A DNA stretch of 35,960 nt, taken from DAOUBA01 sp034432855. GTDB lineage: Bacteria > Chloroflexota > Anaerolineae > B4-G1. The stretch covers positions 1 to 35,960 of the forward strand of contig DAOUBA010000243.1 of the NCBI GenBank assembly GCA_034432855.1. The letters run 5' to 3'. Positions 26,865-34,691 of the stretch are shown here, piece after piece; positions within the stretch are counted from its first letter, which is position 1; each line of letters starts with the position of its first letter. The notes below the pieces were generated by a model. That model was given only the letters and a program-made list of their open reading frames with translations, was not told the origin of the DNA and made no database searches. Made by a program: the position numbers and the translations under genes.

Positions 26865-27113
26865 CTAGCAGGCCCACCGGTGGGCGGAGAGACAAGTCGC
26901 ATGCCAACAGAGCGTCTCTTCGTCCAGACGCAGTTCGAATGGCTGTCCGTGCGCCGCCATCACAGCAAAGCATCGTTCGTGGCCCTCGCGCCAGCGACGC
27001 CCCACCCCTTCGACCGGCAACATCGCGCCACGCCAGGCAAAGCGCCGCGGGGTGATCTCTCCCGTCACGTCAAAGTACGCTTCGACCGCAGTGGCTTCGC
27101 TGGCGCCCTTCAT
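26865..27113 (-). CDS. Small protein of unknown function, DUF6504-like
   Basis: An 82-residue protein with the pattern VEAYFDVTGEITPRRFAWRG, then LPVEGVGRRWREGHERCFAV and FELRLDEETLCWHA. The R-R-F-x-W-R-G and G-R-R-W-R motifs resemble small beta-rich DUF6504-type proteins, but this is recognition by eye. Its ATG overlaps the amidase stop by four bases (ATGA), which supports it being a real, coupled gene. Function is unknown. Confidence 0.7.
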   Translation of the reverse strand: MKGASEATAVEAYFDVTGEITPRRFAWRGAMLPVEGVGRRWREGHERCFAVMAAHGQPFELRLDEETLCWHATCLSAHRWAC

Positions 27114-27595
27114 CGCTGCCCCTCCAGATAACGGCGCAACAAGTCGAGCGCGGCCTCGGCCGAACTGGCCTTGTTCTCCCAGCGGTCACCAGCCCATACG
27201 TGCCGTTCGACCCACTCGCCTTCCGGCGCGGCCAGCGCCACGAATACCAGGCCGACGGGCTTTTCCGGCGTGCCGCCTTCGGGGCCGGCGATGCCGGTCA
27301 CCGCCAGGCCGATAGCGGCCCCCAACACCTGCCGCACACCCCGCGCCATCTCCAGCGCCGTCTGCTCGCTCACGGCGCCATGGCGCTGCAATGTACTGCT
27401 GCGCACGCGGAGGACGCGCTCCTTGATTGCGTTGGCATAGGCAGTGACAGAGCCGAGGTAATAGGCCGAACTGCCGGGGACATCGGTGATGCGATGGCTG
27501 ACCAGCCCTCCCGTGCAGGACTCGGCCACCGCCAGTGTCAGCCCATGCTGCTTCAGCAATCGGCCAATGACGCTCTCGACCGCATCCGGGTGCAC
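27110..27595 (-). CDS. pncC: CinA C-terminal domain protein, nicotinamide-nucleotide amidase
   Basis: A 161-residue stand-alone CinA C-terminal domain. Characterised members deamidate NMN to NaMN in pyridine nucleotide recycling. Motifs are VAESCTGGLVSHRITDVPGS (catalytic serine region), YLGSVTAYANAIKERVL, GAVSEQTALEMARGV and LAVTGIAGPEGGTPEKPVGL V. The GTG at 27595 is chosen because the frame further upstream runs through the tRNA-Glu gene; a GGAGGGGG lies nine bases before it. No N-terminal MoaB-like domain is fused. Confidence 0.92.
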   Translation of the reverse strand: MHPDAVESVIGRLLKQHGLTLAVAESCTGGLVSHRITDVPGSSAYYLGSVTAYANAIKERVLRVRSSTLQRHGAVSEQTALEMARGVRQVLGAAIGLAVTGIAGPEGGTPEKPVGLVFVALAAPEGEWVERHVWAGDRWENKASSAEAALDLLRRYLEGQR

Positions 27596-27627
27596 TTGTC
27601 CCAACCCCCTCCACCGCGCATAGTAAA

Positions 27628-27654
27628 TAGACCCCGGCGCATTGCCAGGGCCTA
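27628..27654 (-). terminator. Hairpin after tRNA-Glu, possible weak terminator
   Basis: Arms TAGACCCCGG and CCAGGGCCTA form a 10-pair stem with two G-U wobbles and a 7-base loop; TATTTACT follows on the transcribed strand. The U content is low, so it may terminate only part of the tRNA transcripts and let the rest run into pncC. Confidence 0.5.
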
Positions 27655-27666
27655 GACATTGCTCTA

Positions 27667-27741
27667 TGCCCCCAAGGGGATTCGAACCCCTGTCGCGGGC
27701 TTGAAAGGCCCGTGTCCTGGGCCAGACTAGACGATGGGGGC
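27667..27741 (-). tRNA. tRNA-Glu (anticodon UUC)
   Basis: A 75-base cloverleaf. The acceptor arms GCCCCCA/TGGGGGC pair fully, the anticodon stem is CGGGC/GCCCG with loop CTTTCAA (anticodon TTC at 27703-27705), and the T arm is GGGGTTCGAATCCCC. The discriminator is A and CCA is not encoded. A promoter lies immediately upstream. Confidence 0.97.
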
Positions 27742-27757
27742 CCGTGTTTCTATATAC

Positions 27758-27785
27758 ATTGTAACACAAACACACCGGTACGCAA
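27758..27785 (-). promoter_or_regulatory. Promoter of tRNA-Glu and the pncC group
   Basis: On the minus strand TTGCGT (27780-27785), 16 bases, TACAAT (27758-27763). The start near 27751 gives a very short leader before the tRNA 5' end, as is common for tRNA genes. Confidence 0.65.
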
Positions 27786-27824
27786 GCCACAAGAGGCGAA
27801 GCCAACACCGCGTTAGTGCTTTTC

Positions 27825-27844
27825 TAACACAAGTGCGTTATAAT
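27825..27844 (+). promoter_or_regulatory. Candidate operator overlapping a -10 element upstream of clpC
   Basis: An imperfect 16-base palindrome TAACACAAGTGCGTTA (27825-27840; TAAC/GTTA ends with inner CA/TG matches) overlaps TATAAT at 27839-27844. A recognisable -35 is lacking, which fits an activator- or repressor-controlled promoter. It is not the CIRCE sequence and not an obvious HAIR element. Confidence 0.45.
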
Positions 27845-27878
27845 GCAAAATGCGTGCCTCCCTGGAGACGGACGCTCT

Positions 27879-27907
27879 TTGTCCGACGGGGTAATGTGCG
27901 GTATAAT
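27879..27907 (+). promoter_or_regulatory. Promoter of clpC
   Basis: TTGTCC (27879-27884), a 17-base spacer and TATAAT (27902-27907) on the plus strand. A small hairpin CGGAC/GTCCG overlaps the -35. The start near 27914 would give a leader of about 70 bases that includes a TTTTACG-type repeat before the clpC SD. Confidence 0.65.
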
Positions 27908-27985
27908 CAACGTGAAGTGTAAAACGTGATGCGGCCGTTTTTTACCTTTTACGCCTCACGGATTACGAGAGGAGATTGTCAGACT

Positions 27986-30478
27986 ATGATGCGACTAGAT
28001 CGGTTTACCGAACGCGCCCAAGACGCAGGCCAGCGGGCGATGCAGGTCATGGCCCGCTACGGACACACTCAGATTGACGTCGAGCACCTCCTGGTAGCGC
28101 TGCTGGAACAGCCGGAAGGCGTCATCCCGCAGATCCTGGGGGAACTGAATGTGGATGTTGACGCGATGCTTCAGCGTCTCGACGATGCGCTGAAGGCCAG
28201 CCCCAAGGTGGGCATCTACGGAGACGGTGGTGTGAGGCAGTTCTTCGTGACGCCGCGCCTGAAGCGTGTGCTCGATGCCGCCCGCGACGAGGCGAATCGG
28301 CTCAAGGACGACTATATCTCCACCGAGCATATCTTCCTGGCCATCGCCGAGGAACGCAACACCCCCGCCGCTCGCGTCCTGCGCGAGAGCGGTGTGACTA
28401 AGGAACGTGTAGACGAGGCCATCAAGAAGGTGCGCGGCGGGCAGCGCGTGACCGACCGCCAGGCCGAGACGCGCTACCGCGTGTTGGAAAAGTTCAGCCG
28501 CGATCTCACCCTTATGGCCCGCGAGGGCAAACTCGACCCGGTCATCGGACGGGATGACGAGATCATGCGCGTGATCCAGATCCTCAGCCGCCGCACCAAG
28601 AACAACCCCGTGCTCATCGGCGAGGCCGGCGTGGGCAAGACCGCCATCGTCGAGGGGCTGGCACAAAAGATCGCCGCCGACGATGTGCCCGAGATCCTGA
28701 TGAACAAGCGCGTGGTGCAGTTGGACCTGGCGGCGATGATCGCCGGCTCCCACTTCCGCGGCGAGTTCGAGGAGCGGCTGAAGGGCGCCATCGAAGAGAT
28801 CCAGCGTGCCAAAGGGGAGATCATCCTGTTCATTGACGAACTGCACAACGTAGTGGGCGCCGGAGGTGGGGTAGGGGCAATGGACGCCTCCAACATGATG
28901 AAGCCGGCCCTGGCACGTGGCGAACTCCAGTGCATCGGTGCGACGACGCTGGACGACTATCGCCAGTACATCGAGCGCGACGATGCGCTGGAACGCCGCT
29001 TTGCGCCGGTCTTTGTCGAGGAGCCAACCGTCGAAGAGACCATCGAGATGCTGCGCGGCCTGCGCGATCGCTACGAGGCGCACCACAAGGTGCATATCAC
29101 CGACGAGGCTATCGCAGCCGCCGTGCGCCTCTCGCATCGCTACGTCACCGATCGTCACCTGCCCGATAAGGCGATTGACCTGATGGACGAGGCGGCGGCC
29201 AAGCGGCGCGTGGCGCTCCACACACTGCCCCCCGACCTGAAGGAGATGCAGATGGAACTGCAGCGCCTACAGACCGAGATCGAGGCCGCCAGCGCGGTGG
29301 AGGATTACAAGCGCGCCGCCGAGTTAAAGACCCAACGCATCAACCTCCAAGCACAGTTCAACCTCCGGCGCGACGTCTGGCAGCGGGAGCACCAACTCGA
29401 CGAGAACATCGGAGAGGCCGACATCGCCGAGGTGGTGGCGAGTTGGACCGGCATCCCGCTGGCGCAGATGCTGGAGACCGAGGCGGAGAAATTGTTGCGT
29501 ATGGAAGAGGCGTTGCACCAGCGCATCATCGGCCAGGATGATGCCGTCGCCGCCGTCGCCGACGCCATCCGCCGCGCCCGCTCCGGCCTCAAGGATCCCA
29601 ACCGTCCCATCGGCTCGTTCATCTTCCTCGGCTCCTCCGGCGTGGGCAAGACCGAGTTGGCCAAGGCGCTGGCGTGGTTTCTCTTCGACGACGAGGATGC
29701 ACTGTTGCGCATTGATATGAGCGAATACCGCGAGTACCACACCGTCAGCCGGCTATTCGGCGCGCCGCCGGGTTACATCGGCTACGACCAGGGGGGGCAG
29801 TTGACCGAGGCAGTACGCCGGCGTCCCTATCGCGTCGTCCTGTTCGACGAGATCGAAAAGGCACATCCCGACGTGTGGAACGCGCTCCTGCAGATTCTCG
29901 ACGACGGTCGCTTGACCGACGGGCAGGGGCACGTGGTGGACTTTCGCAACACGGTCATCATCATGACCTCGAATATCGGCACCGAGTACGCGCGCAAGGG
30001 TGGGACGCTGGGGTTCTTGCGGACCGGGGCCAACGGCCGCGCCGAGGACGAAAGTCACCGCGAGATCGAAAAGGCGCTCAAGCAGACCTTCCGCCCCGAG
30101 TTCCTCAACCGTGTGGACGAGATCATCATCTTCAACGACCTCACGCTGGAGGACGTGAAAAAGATCGTGGATTTGCAGATGAAAGAGATCGCCGAACGGT
30201 TGGCGGAGCAGGGGCTGGATGTCGCGTTGACCGACGGTGCGCGCGAGTGGCTGGCCCGCCAGGGCTTCGATCCGCAGTTCGGCGCCAGGCCCTTGCGCCG
30301 GGCCTTGCAGCGCCACGTCGAAAGCCCGCTCAGCGTGCGCCTGCTGCGCGGCGATTTCGAGCGCGGCGACAAGGTAGTGGTGGACACCGGGGAAGAGGGC
30401 CTGGAGTTCAAGCGGCAGCCTGGGGAAGGTGCCGTAGCGATCGAGGCGCTGCCGGTGGGACAAGTCGCGGTCGAGTAG
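27986..30478 (+). CDS. clpC: ATP-dependent Clp protease ATP-binding subunit, ClpC type
   Basis: An 830-residue AAA+ unfoldase. The order is a Clp N domain (about 1-150), AAA-1 with Walker A GEAGVGKT and Walker B ILFIDELHN, a short middle domain with a UVR-like EDYKRAAELKTQ, then AAA-2 with VASWTGIPLAQ, GSSGVGKTELAKAL and VVLFDEIEKAHPD. The short middle domain and an LGF tripeptide (GGTLGFLRTG) in the ClpP-loop position argue for ClpC rather than the disaggregase ClpB. ATG-ATG at 27986 is chosen because it gives the family start; GAGGAG lies 11 bases upstream. The open frame begins 20 codons earlier in repeat sequence. Confidence 0.93.
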   Translation: MMRLDRFTERAQDAGQRAMQVMARYGHTQIDVEHLLVALLEQPEGVIPQILGELNVDVDAMLQRLDDALKASPKVGIYGDGGVRQFFVTPRLKRVLDAARDEANRLKDDYISTEHIFLAIAEERNTPAARVLRESGVTKERVDEAIKKVRGGQRVTDRQAETRYRVLEKFSRDLTLMAREGKLDPVIGRDDEIMRVIQILSRRTKNNPVLIGEAGVGKTAIVEGLAQKIAADDVPEILMNKRVVQLDLAAMIAGSHFRGEFEERLKGAIEEIQRAKGEIILFIDELHNVVGAGGGVGAMDASNMMKPALARGELQCIGATTLDDYRQYIERDDALERRFAPVFVEEPTVEETIEMLRGLRDRYEAHHKVHITDEAIAAAVRLSHRYVTDRHLPDKAIDLMDEAAAKRRVALHTLPPDLKEMQMELQRLQTEIEAASAVEDYKRAAELKTQRINLQAQFNLRRDVWQREHQLDENIGEADIAEVVASWTGIPLAQMLETEAEKLLRMEEALHQRIIGQDDAVAAVADAIRRARSGLKDPNRPIGSFIFLGSSGVGKTELAKALAWFLFDDEDALLRIDMSEYREYHTVSRLFGAPPGYIGYDQGGQLTEAVRRRPYRVVLFDEIEKAHPDVWNALLQILDDGRLTDGQGHVVDFRNTVIIMTSNIGTEYARKGGTLGFLRTGANGRAEDESHREIEKALKQTFRPEFLNRVDEIIIFNDLTLEDVKKIVDLQMKEIAERLAEQGLDVALTDGAREWLARQGFDPQFGARPLRRALQRHVESPLSVRLLRGDFERGDKVVVDTGEEGLEFKRQPGEGAVAIEALPVGQVAVE

Positions 30479-30531
30479 CAGGGGTGGAGTGACCCCGCCT
30501 ACTCCGGCGGTTTGGCGCTGATGAAATCATC

Positions 30532-30565
30532 GGCCCCTCGTGTTCTTCAGACACAAGGGGCCTTT
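30532..30565 (+). terminator. Intrinsic terminator of clpC
   Basis: Stem GGCCCCT/AGGGGCC (30532-30538 with 30556-30562) and GTGT/ACAC (30540-30543 with 30551-30554), one mismatch, 7-base loop, then TTT. It lies between two convergent genes, 53 bases after the clpC stop and 27 before the end of the M23 gene, and may serve both directions. Confidence 0.75.
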
Positions 30566-30591
30566 GCAACCTGGACGATGCCGTCAGGCTC

Positions 30592-33435
30592 TCACCTGCC
30601 CCGGAGCAGGATGGTCAGGGTGGCCGCCTGGCCAGGAGCAGTCGAGTTGTAGAACACCGCCAGCCTATAATCGCCCGCTGCCAGGCCGGTCGTCCTCAGG
30701 TCGTAGTGATACTTGCGGTTGCCCTGGATGACAATCCCCCGCGCCGGATTGGTCGCCAGGCCCACGGGACCGACGACGACATGACCACTGGCGTCCAGCA
30801 GTTGGAGCGTGATGGTCTCATCGGTGACAAAGACGCCCCGAAAATCGCTCAGGGTAAACTCGACCGGGATGGTGCGGCCCGCCTGCGCGACGTAGGGATC
30901 GGCGGTGCTCAATGGCGGCAGCCAGGTCAGGGTATAGCCGTTGAGATACGCCCACGCCTGCTCCATCGTCATCCCCACCACCTGCGCCAGCGGCCGCCGC
31001 GCCCGCTCGGCGGCAATGGCCTGTTGCAGTTCCGGACCGCCAACGGCGGAGAGCGCGTCCAGAAACGCTTGCACCTCTTGCACCTGTTCAGCGGTGATCG
31101 TCACCGTGTCCCCCTGCCCGTCCACCAGCGCCTGCAGGCCCGGAACGAACAGGGCGAGAGTTGCCATACCCTGATCGTAAAGCCTCGGGTCGGCCAGCAT
31201 CAGGGCAGCGATTTCGGCGCTGTGGGTGTCATACACGTCAATGTAGCGTCGCCCCCCGGCCGTCTGGCTCAACACCTCGTCGCGGACGCGGTAGAGCAGG
31301 TCGGCCAGTTCTGCGGCACGTTGCACCCTGGCTATGGCAGCCTGCGCCAGCGCAGCCAGTTTGGGCGCCGAGAGCGCACTGCCCGACCGGGGGCAGTTGA
31401 ATATGCAATCGCAGGAGGGCGTCGCAGTTGGGGGATGGATCGCAGTCGGTGTAGGCGTGGGAGTCGGTGTGGGCGTAGGAGTAGGTGTCGGAGTCGGTGT
31501 GGGGGTGGGTGTGGGGGTAGGAATCGGTGTGGAAGTAGGTATGGGGGTAGGTGGAACACTCGCTCCTACAAACTTCACCGCGTCGGCTGCCAGGAGTTTG
31601 TGGTTAACTTCGTCGTCTTCATCCAGCGTGGCGTTGCCAAGTTGGATGTACTCCGTCCCGTCACCAGCGAAGTAGTACGTACCGATGTAGACCCAGGGGC
31701 CGTGCGAGGTGTTGGGGTAGGCCCACTGGACAACGATGGCGAGGTGATCCACCTTCGTGGAAGGAGATTCCACAGAATGGGCATGGTGGACAATGTATTG
31801 GGCCCCCTCGGTAGTAGCCAGGAGGTTGTCTCTATCCGCCGGATTCGGCACATGGACGTAGATGTCATATGTGCCAGACGGAACGGTAGCGGTCAAAGTC
31901 CAGCGCGCAGAGCAGGTAGGCGTGTCAGTTACAGGTGTGGTGGCGAGCAGGTCGTCGCCGTGACCCGCGACATCAGTGATAGCATTCCAGCAGCCGCCCT
32001 CGGTGGTAAAGTCCGCATCGCCGTCGTCTACGGTATAGCCAATCGTGTCGTCGGGGAGGAGAGGAGAGACAAGTGGATCGCCACTAGGGTAAGTCTCGGA
32101 CGAGTTGGAGTTGCTGGGGAGATGAAACCACAGGTTGGTGCTGGCGGCCCCCTCCTCATGATCAGCCCACGGATCCTCCCCTGCCGGTCCAATCCAACCG
32201 TAAGGGTTTACATAAACTCCACTATGCTGTACATCAAAGTGCAGATGGGCGCCTGCTACGGGATTGACATCGGGATCTCCCCACTCGGAGCTAACACTGC
32301 CGGTATTGCCGCTGAGGCCCAGAATGCGTCTGCGTTCCGTAGCATTGGCCTCGATGCAGTCGCCAGTTTGGACGTTCAGCACACTCATGTGAGCATACCG
32401 AGTAACATAGCCGTTGCCGTGATCTATGCGCACCTGCAAGCCGTAGAGGCTTCGATGATTCTGACTGGACCAACCGGCGTCCAAGACCTGGCCAGCGGCT
32501 GCAGCCCGGACGGGTTCATAGCGCAAGAGGTAGTCAATGCCGGCATGACCGGAATAGCGGAGTGTCGTCGTGGTACCATCATAGTGCAATACCGACCCCT
32601 GACTATCGGCGGGTTCATTTCTATACATGGGGTACTTGTGATCGAAGACCGACCACACCACGGTGGTACCGTAATAGGGTGGACTCAGGAAGAGCAGCAC
32701 CTCGGGGCCCATCGGGATCACCTCGTCGGCAAAGCCGGGGCCGGCCCAGCGAACCTGAAGAGAGGCCACATAGTGAAAGCGCTGCTTATAGTCAATTGTG
32801 ACGTCATGCCAACCGGCGCCCAGTTGTACGCCTTGTGGAGAGGGATGTTCATCAGGACTGGGCCAGTACCATCCCTTGTCAACGATGGCCCGCCCGTCCA
32901 AGAACAGCCTCGCGCCGTCATCTACGTTAGCCAGCGAAAAGGTATACCAACCGCTGGCCGGCGCCAGGAGCTGCCCCACCCATCGAATGCTGTAATTCTG
33001 CCCATCAGCGAGTTCGTCAATTAACTTGCAGCCTGCGTAGGGCCAAACCTCATCCCAGCATACCTGGTAAAAGTCCACTGGTGTGGTATAGGTTCTGGAA
33101 AGCACGAAAGAAGACAGGTCAGATTCGTCGTAGAAGTAAGCCGTGAGGTCATCAGATGCAAAACCACGGAGCTGTGTTGATGATTCCAATGCAGACAGTG
33201 TGCTGCGGGAAGAGCGCAACGGCGGGCTGTCTGATAAGGGCGTGAGCGTAGGAGCCCCAGAGATCACAGTTGCAGGTAGCGCCATAGCCGAAGAACCCTG
33301 GGTAGATAGAGCCACCGACAATAGCCCGAGAATCGCGGCCGCTGTGACACCCACCGCCAGCCCGATGAAGCAGCGTTTAACAGGTAGGGATAATCCAGGA
33401 CGATCCCTTGTGTTCAAGACCTCGTGATGTATCAT
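30592..33435 (-). CDS. Secreted PA14 / M23 peptidase / golvesin-like protein
   Basis: About 947 residues. A membrane segment (about 21-44) acts as signal or anchor. A PA14-like domain follows (about 96-234; SIRWVGQLLAPASGWYTFSL, DDGARLFLDGR). The M23 metallopeptidase domain has the zinc ligands His297 and Asp301 (GHAGID) and His397/His399 (GAHLHFDV), with a further His349 in YAHMS, so it looks catalytically complete. Then come a golvesin-like beta-sandwich (about 467-622), a Pro-Thr repeat linker, a Cys-rich CDCIFNC motif, a helical region and a C-terminal PxKF-like beta domain. ATG 33435 has GAGGG seven bases upstream; a TTG at 33459 is the alternative. Confidence 0.88.
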   Translation of the reverse strand: MIHHEVLNTRDRPGLSLPVKRCFIGLAVGVTAAAILGLLSVALSTQGSSAMALPATVISGAPTLTPLSDSPPLRSSRSTLSALESSTQLRGFASDDLTAYFYDESDLSSFVLSRTYTTPVDFYQVCWDEVWPYAGCKLIDELADGQNYSIRWVGQLLAPASGWYTFSLANVDDGARLFLDGRAIVDKGWYWPSPDEHPSPQGVQLGAGWHDVTIDYKQRFHYVASLQVRWAGPGFADEVIPMGPEVLLFLSPPYYGTTVVWSVFDHKYPMYRNEPADSQGSVLHYDGTTTTLRYSGHAGIDYLLRYEPVRAAAAGQVLDAGWSSQNHRSLYGLQVRIDHGNGYVTRYAHMSVLNVQTGDCIEANATERRRILGLSGNTGSVSSEWGDPDVNPVAGAHLHFDVQHSGVYVNPYGWIGPAGEDPWADHEEGAASTNLWFHLPSNSNSSETYPSGDPLVSPLLPDDTIGYTVDDGDADFTTEGGCWNAITDVAGHGDDLLATTPVTDTPTCSARWTLTATVPSGTYDIYVHVPNPADRDNLLATTEGAQYIVHHAHSVESPSTKVDHLAIVVQWAYPNTSHGPWVYIGTYYFAGDGTEYIQLGNATLDEDDEVNHKLLAADAVKFVGASVPPTPIPTSTPIPTPTPTPTPTPTPTPTPTPTPTPTPTAIHPPTATPSCDCIFNCPRSGSALSAPKLAALAQAAIARVQRAAELADLLYRVRDEVLSQTAGGRRYIDVYDTHSAEIAALMLADPRLYDQGMATLALFVPGLQALVDGQGDTVTITAEQVQEVQAFLDALSAVGGPELQQAIAAERARRPLAQVVGMTMEQAWAYLNGYTLTWLPPLSTADPYVAQAGRTIPVEFTLSDFRGVFVTDETITLQLLDASGHVVVGPVGLATNPARGIVIQGNRKYHYDLRTTGLAAGDYRLAVFYNSTAPGQAATLTILLRGR
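31438..31559. repeat. Hexanucleotide-type microsatellite coding Pro-Thr linker
   Basis: About 120 bases of GTNGGN units on the plus strand (GTCGGTGTAGGCGTGGGAG and similar) encode about 20 Pro-Thr pairs on the minus strand. The unit multiple of six keeps the frame, so copy-number change would alter linker length without breaking the protein. A smaller P/T-rich tract is in the neighbouring lipoprotein gene (about 34420-34590). Confidence 0.85.
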
Positions 33436-33472
33436 CTCGCAACCCTCGCGGAAAAACAAGCCTCAGAAGGTG

Positions 33473-34690
33473 TCACGATCCCGGCAACCAAAGCATTGGA
33501 CCAACTGGTACATAGCCGGGCAGGATTTGCCAGTAATATCCAGTGTTGACGTCCAGTATGTATAGGCCTCCAAAGGATGGCGTGAAGGACAACCAGGTGT
33601 GATCTGGTGACCAACTTCCTGGATAGATACATTGATTCAAGCCGATGACCTCAGCAATCCGTTGACGGCCACTGCCCTCTTTGTCAATACTGAGCAGCAC
33701 ATTCGCACGTTCTTGGTCGCACAGGACGAATTCAATACGCAGACCATCCGGCGACCACCGAGGACCAAGCAACCATTCCTCTTCGGTATGAAAAACGTGC
33801 CTTATCCGTTGCTCCTCGTCACCCTGGAGATCGATGAGGTAGAGATCGGCGTGTCGAGAGAAGCCACTCAGAGAAGTGGCCACCAGGATCTGATCCCCTG
33901 AAGGTGACCAATGTATCTCTGGCCCGGAGGAGATCTGGAACTGCGCCAACTCGCGCTGATTGGAACCGTCAATGGTTATGGAGTAGATCGTGCCACCCTC
34001 TGCATAGGCAACGGTTCTGCCATCAGGCGAGAGGTCATGATAGTAAACCTGTCCCTCTACCAGCCTCGTCACCCCTGTTCCATTTGCACGGATCAGATAG
34101 AGGCCGTCACTCCCCGGTTCAATCCATGCCGAGCCTTCTGGAAGCCAGCGAATCTGGTCGTAACCAAACAGCTGGATAACGTCGTGGTTTCGCCGGAAGT
34201 GTCCTGCTTCTTTTGCCTGTTCTATCATCTCGTCGGGGACAAAAGGAAGGCGAAACAAGAGGTCTCGCCGGACGAGTTCTTCTGCTGTTATTGGCCGCAT
34301 ATCCGTTCCGTCACTGTTGATGACGTAGAGACCGAAATCGTCTTCTATGCCTGGATAGGGGTTACAGTCGGTCTCTGATGGGCATGGATATGCGCCAAAT
34401 ACAATCTGTCCCACCGGGAGGCTTGGCGTGGGTGTGGGGAAGGGAGTCGGCATAGGGGTGAGCGTCGGCAATGACCGAGGGGTAAGTGCAGGGATGCGGA
34501 TCGTAGGGCGGAGAGTTGGCGAGGGGCCAAACGTGGGCATCGGTGAGGGACCAGGCGTGGGTGTTGGCGAAGGGCCAAACGCCGGCACCGCCGTGACAGG
34601 CAACGTGCCGGTGGACAACAGCGTCACCGTGCCCTGGCAAGCCGCCAGCACCAATACCAACACCACCGCTATTCCACAAGACCACCGCAT
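33473..34690 (-). CDS. Lipoprotein with TolB/PD40-like beta-propeller
   Basis: A 405-residue protein. The N-terminus is a lipoprotein signal (VVLVLVLAACQG, lipidated Cys18). A Pro/Thr/Ser-rich linker covers about 30-95. The rest is a beta-propeller with PD40-type blades: HDLSPDGRTVAYAEG, IHWSPSGDQILVATS, PRWSPDGLRIEFVL and GSWSPDHTWLSFTP. Such propellers are usually binding scaffolds; no catalytic site is seen. It starts one base after the stop of the upstream propeller gene and is probably co-transcribed with it and with the M23 gene. Confidence 0.88.
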   Translation of the reverse strand: MRWSCGIAVVLVLVLAACQGTVTLLSTGTLPVTAVPAFGPSPTPTPGPSPMPTFGPSPTLRPTIRIPALTPRSLPTLTPMPTPFPTPTPSLPVGQIVFGAYPCPSETDCNPYPGIEDDFGLYVINSDGTDMRPITAEELVRRDLLFRLPFVPDEMIEQAKEAGHFRRNHDVIQLFGYDQIRWLPEGSAWIEPGSDGLYLIRANGTGVTRLVEGQVYYHDLSPDGRTVAYAEGGTIYSITIDGSNQRELAQFQISSGPEIHWSPSGDQILVATSLSGFSRHADLYLIDLQGDEEQRIRHVFHTEEEWLLGPRWSPDGLRIEFVLCDQERANVLLSIDKEGSGRQRIAEVIGLNQCIYPGSWSPDHTWLSFTPSFGGLYILDVNTGYYWQILPGYVPVGPMLWLPGS

Positions 34691-34691
34691 T

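Noticed and set aside
27596..27808. Longer N-terminus for the CinA/PncC protein
   Set aside because: The extension would be translated from the tRNA-Glu gene and its promoter region, so the GTG at 27595 is preferred.
27816..27840. CIRCE element (HrcA site) before clpC
   Set aside because: The TTAGCACTC-N9-GAGTGCTAA pattern is not present; only a partial TTAGTGC similarity is seen.
27995..29221. Minus-strand open frame of 408 codons opposite clpC
   Set aside because: Composition is that of an antisense shadow (His/Leu/Asp-rich, no motif), and the clpC reading is unambiguous.
30706..33024. Plus-strand open frame of 772 codons opposite the M23 gene
   Set aside because: It includes the antisense of the Pro-Thr repeat (Gly-Val/Arg-Cys runs) and shows no domain; the minus-strand protein has an intact M23 site.
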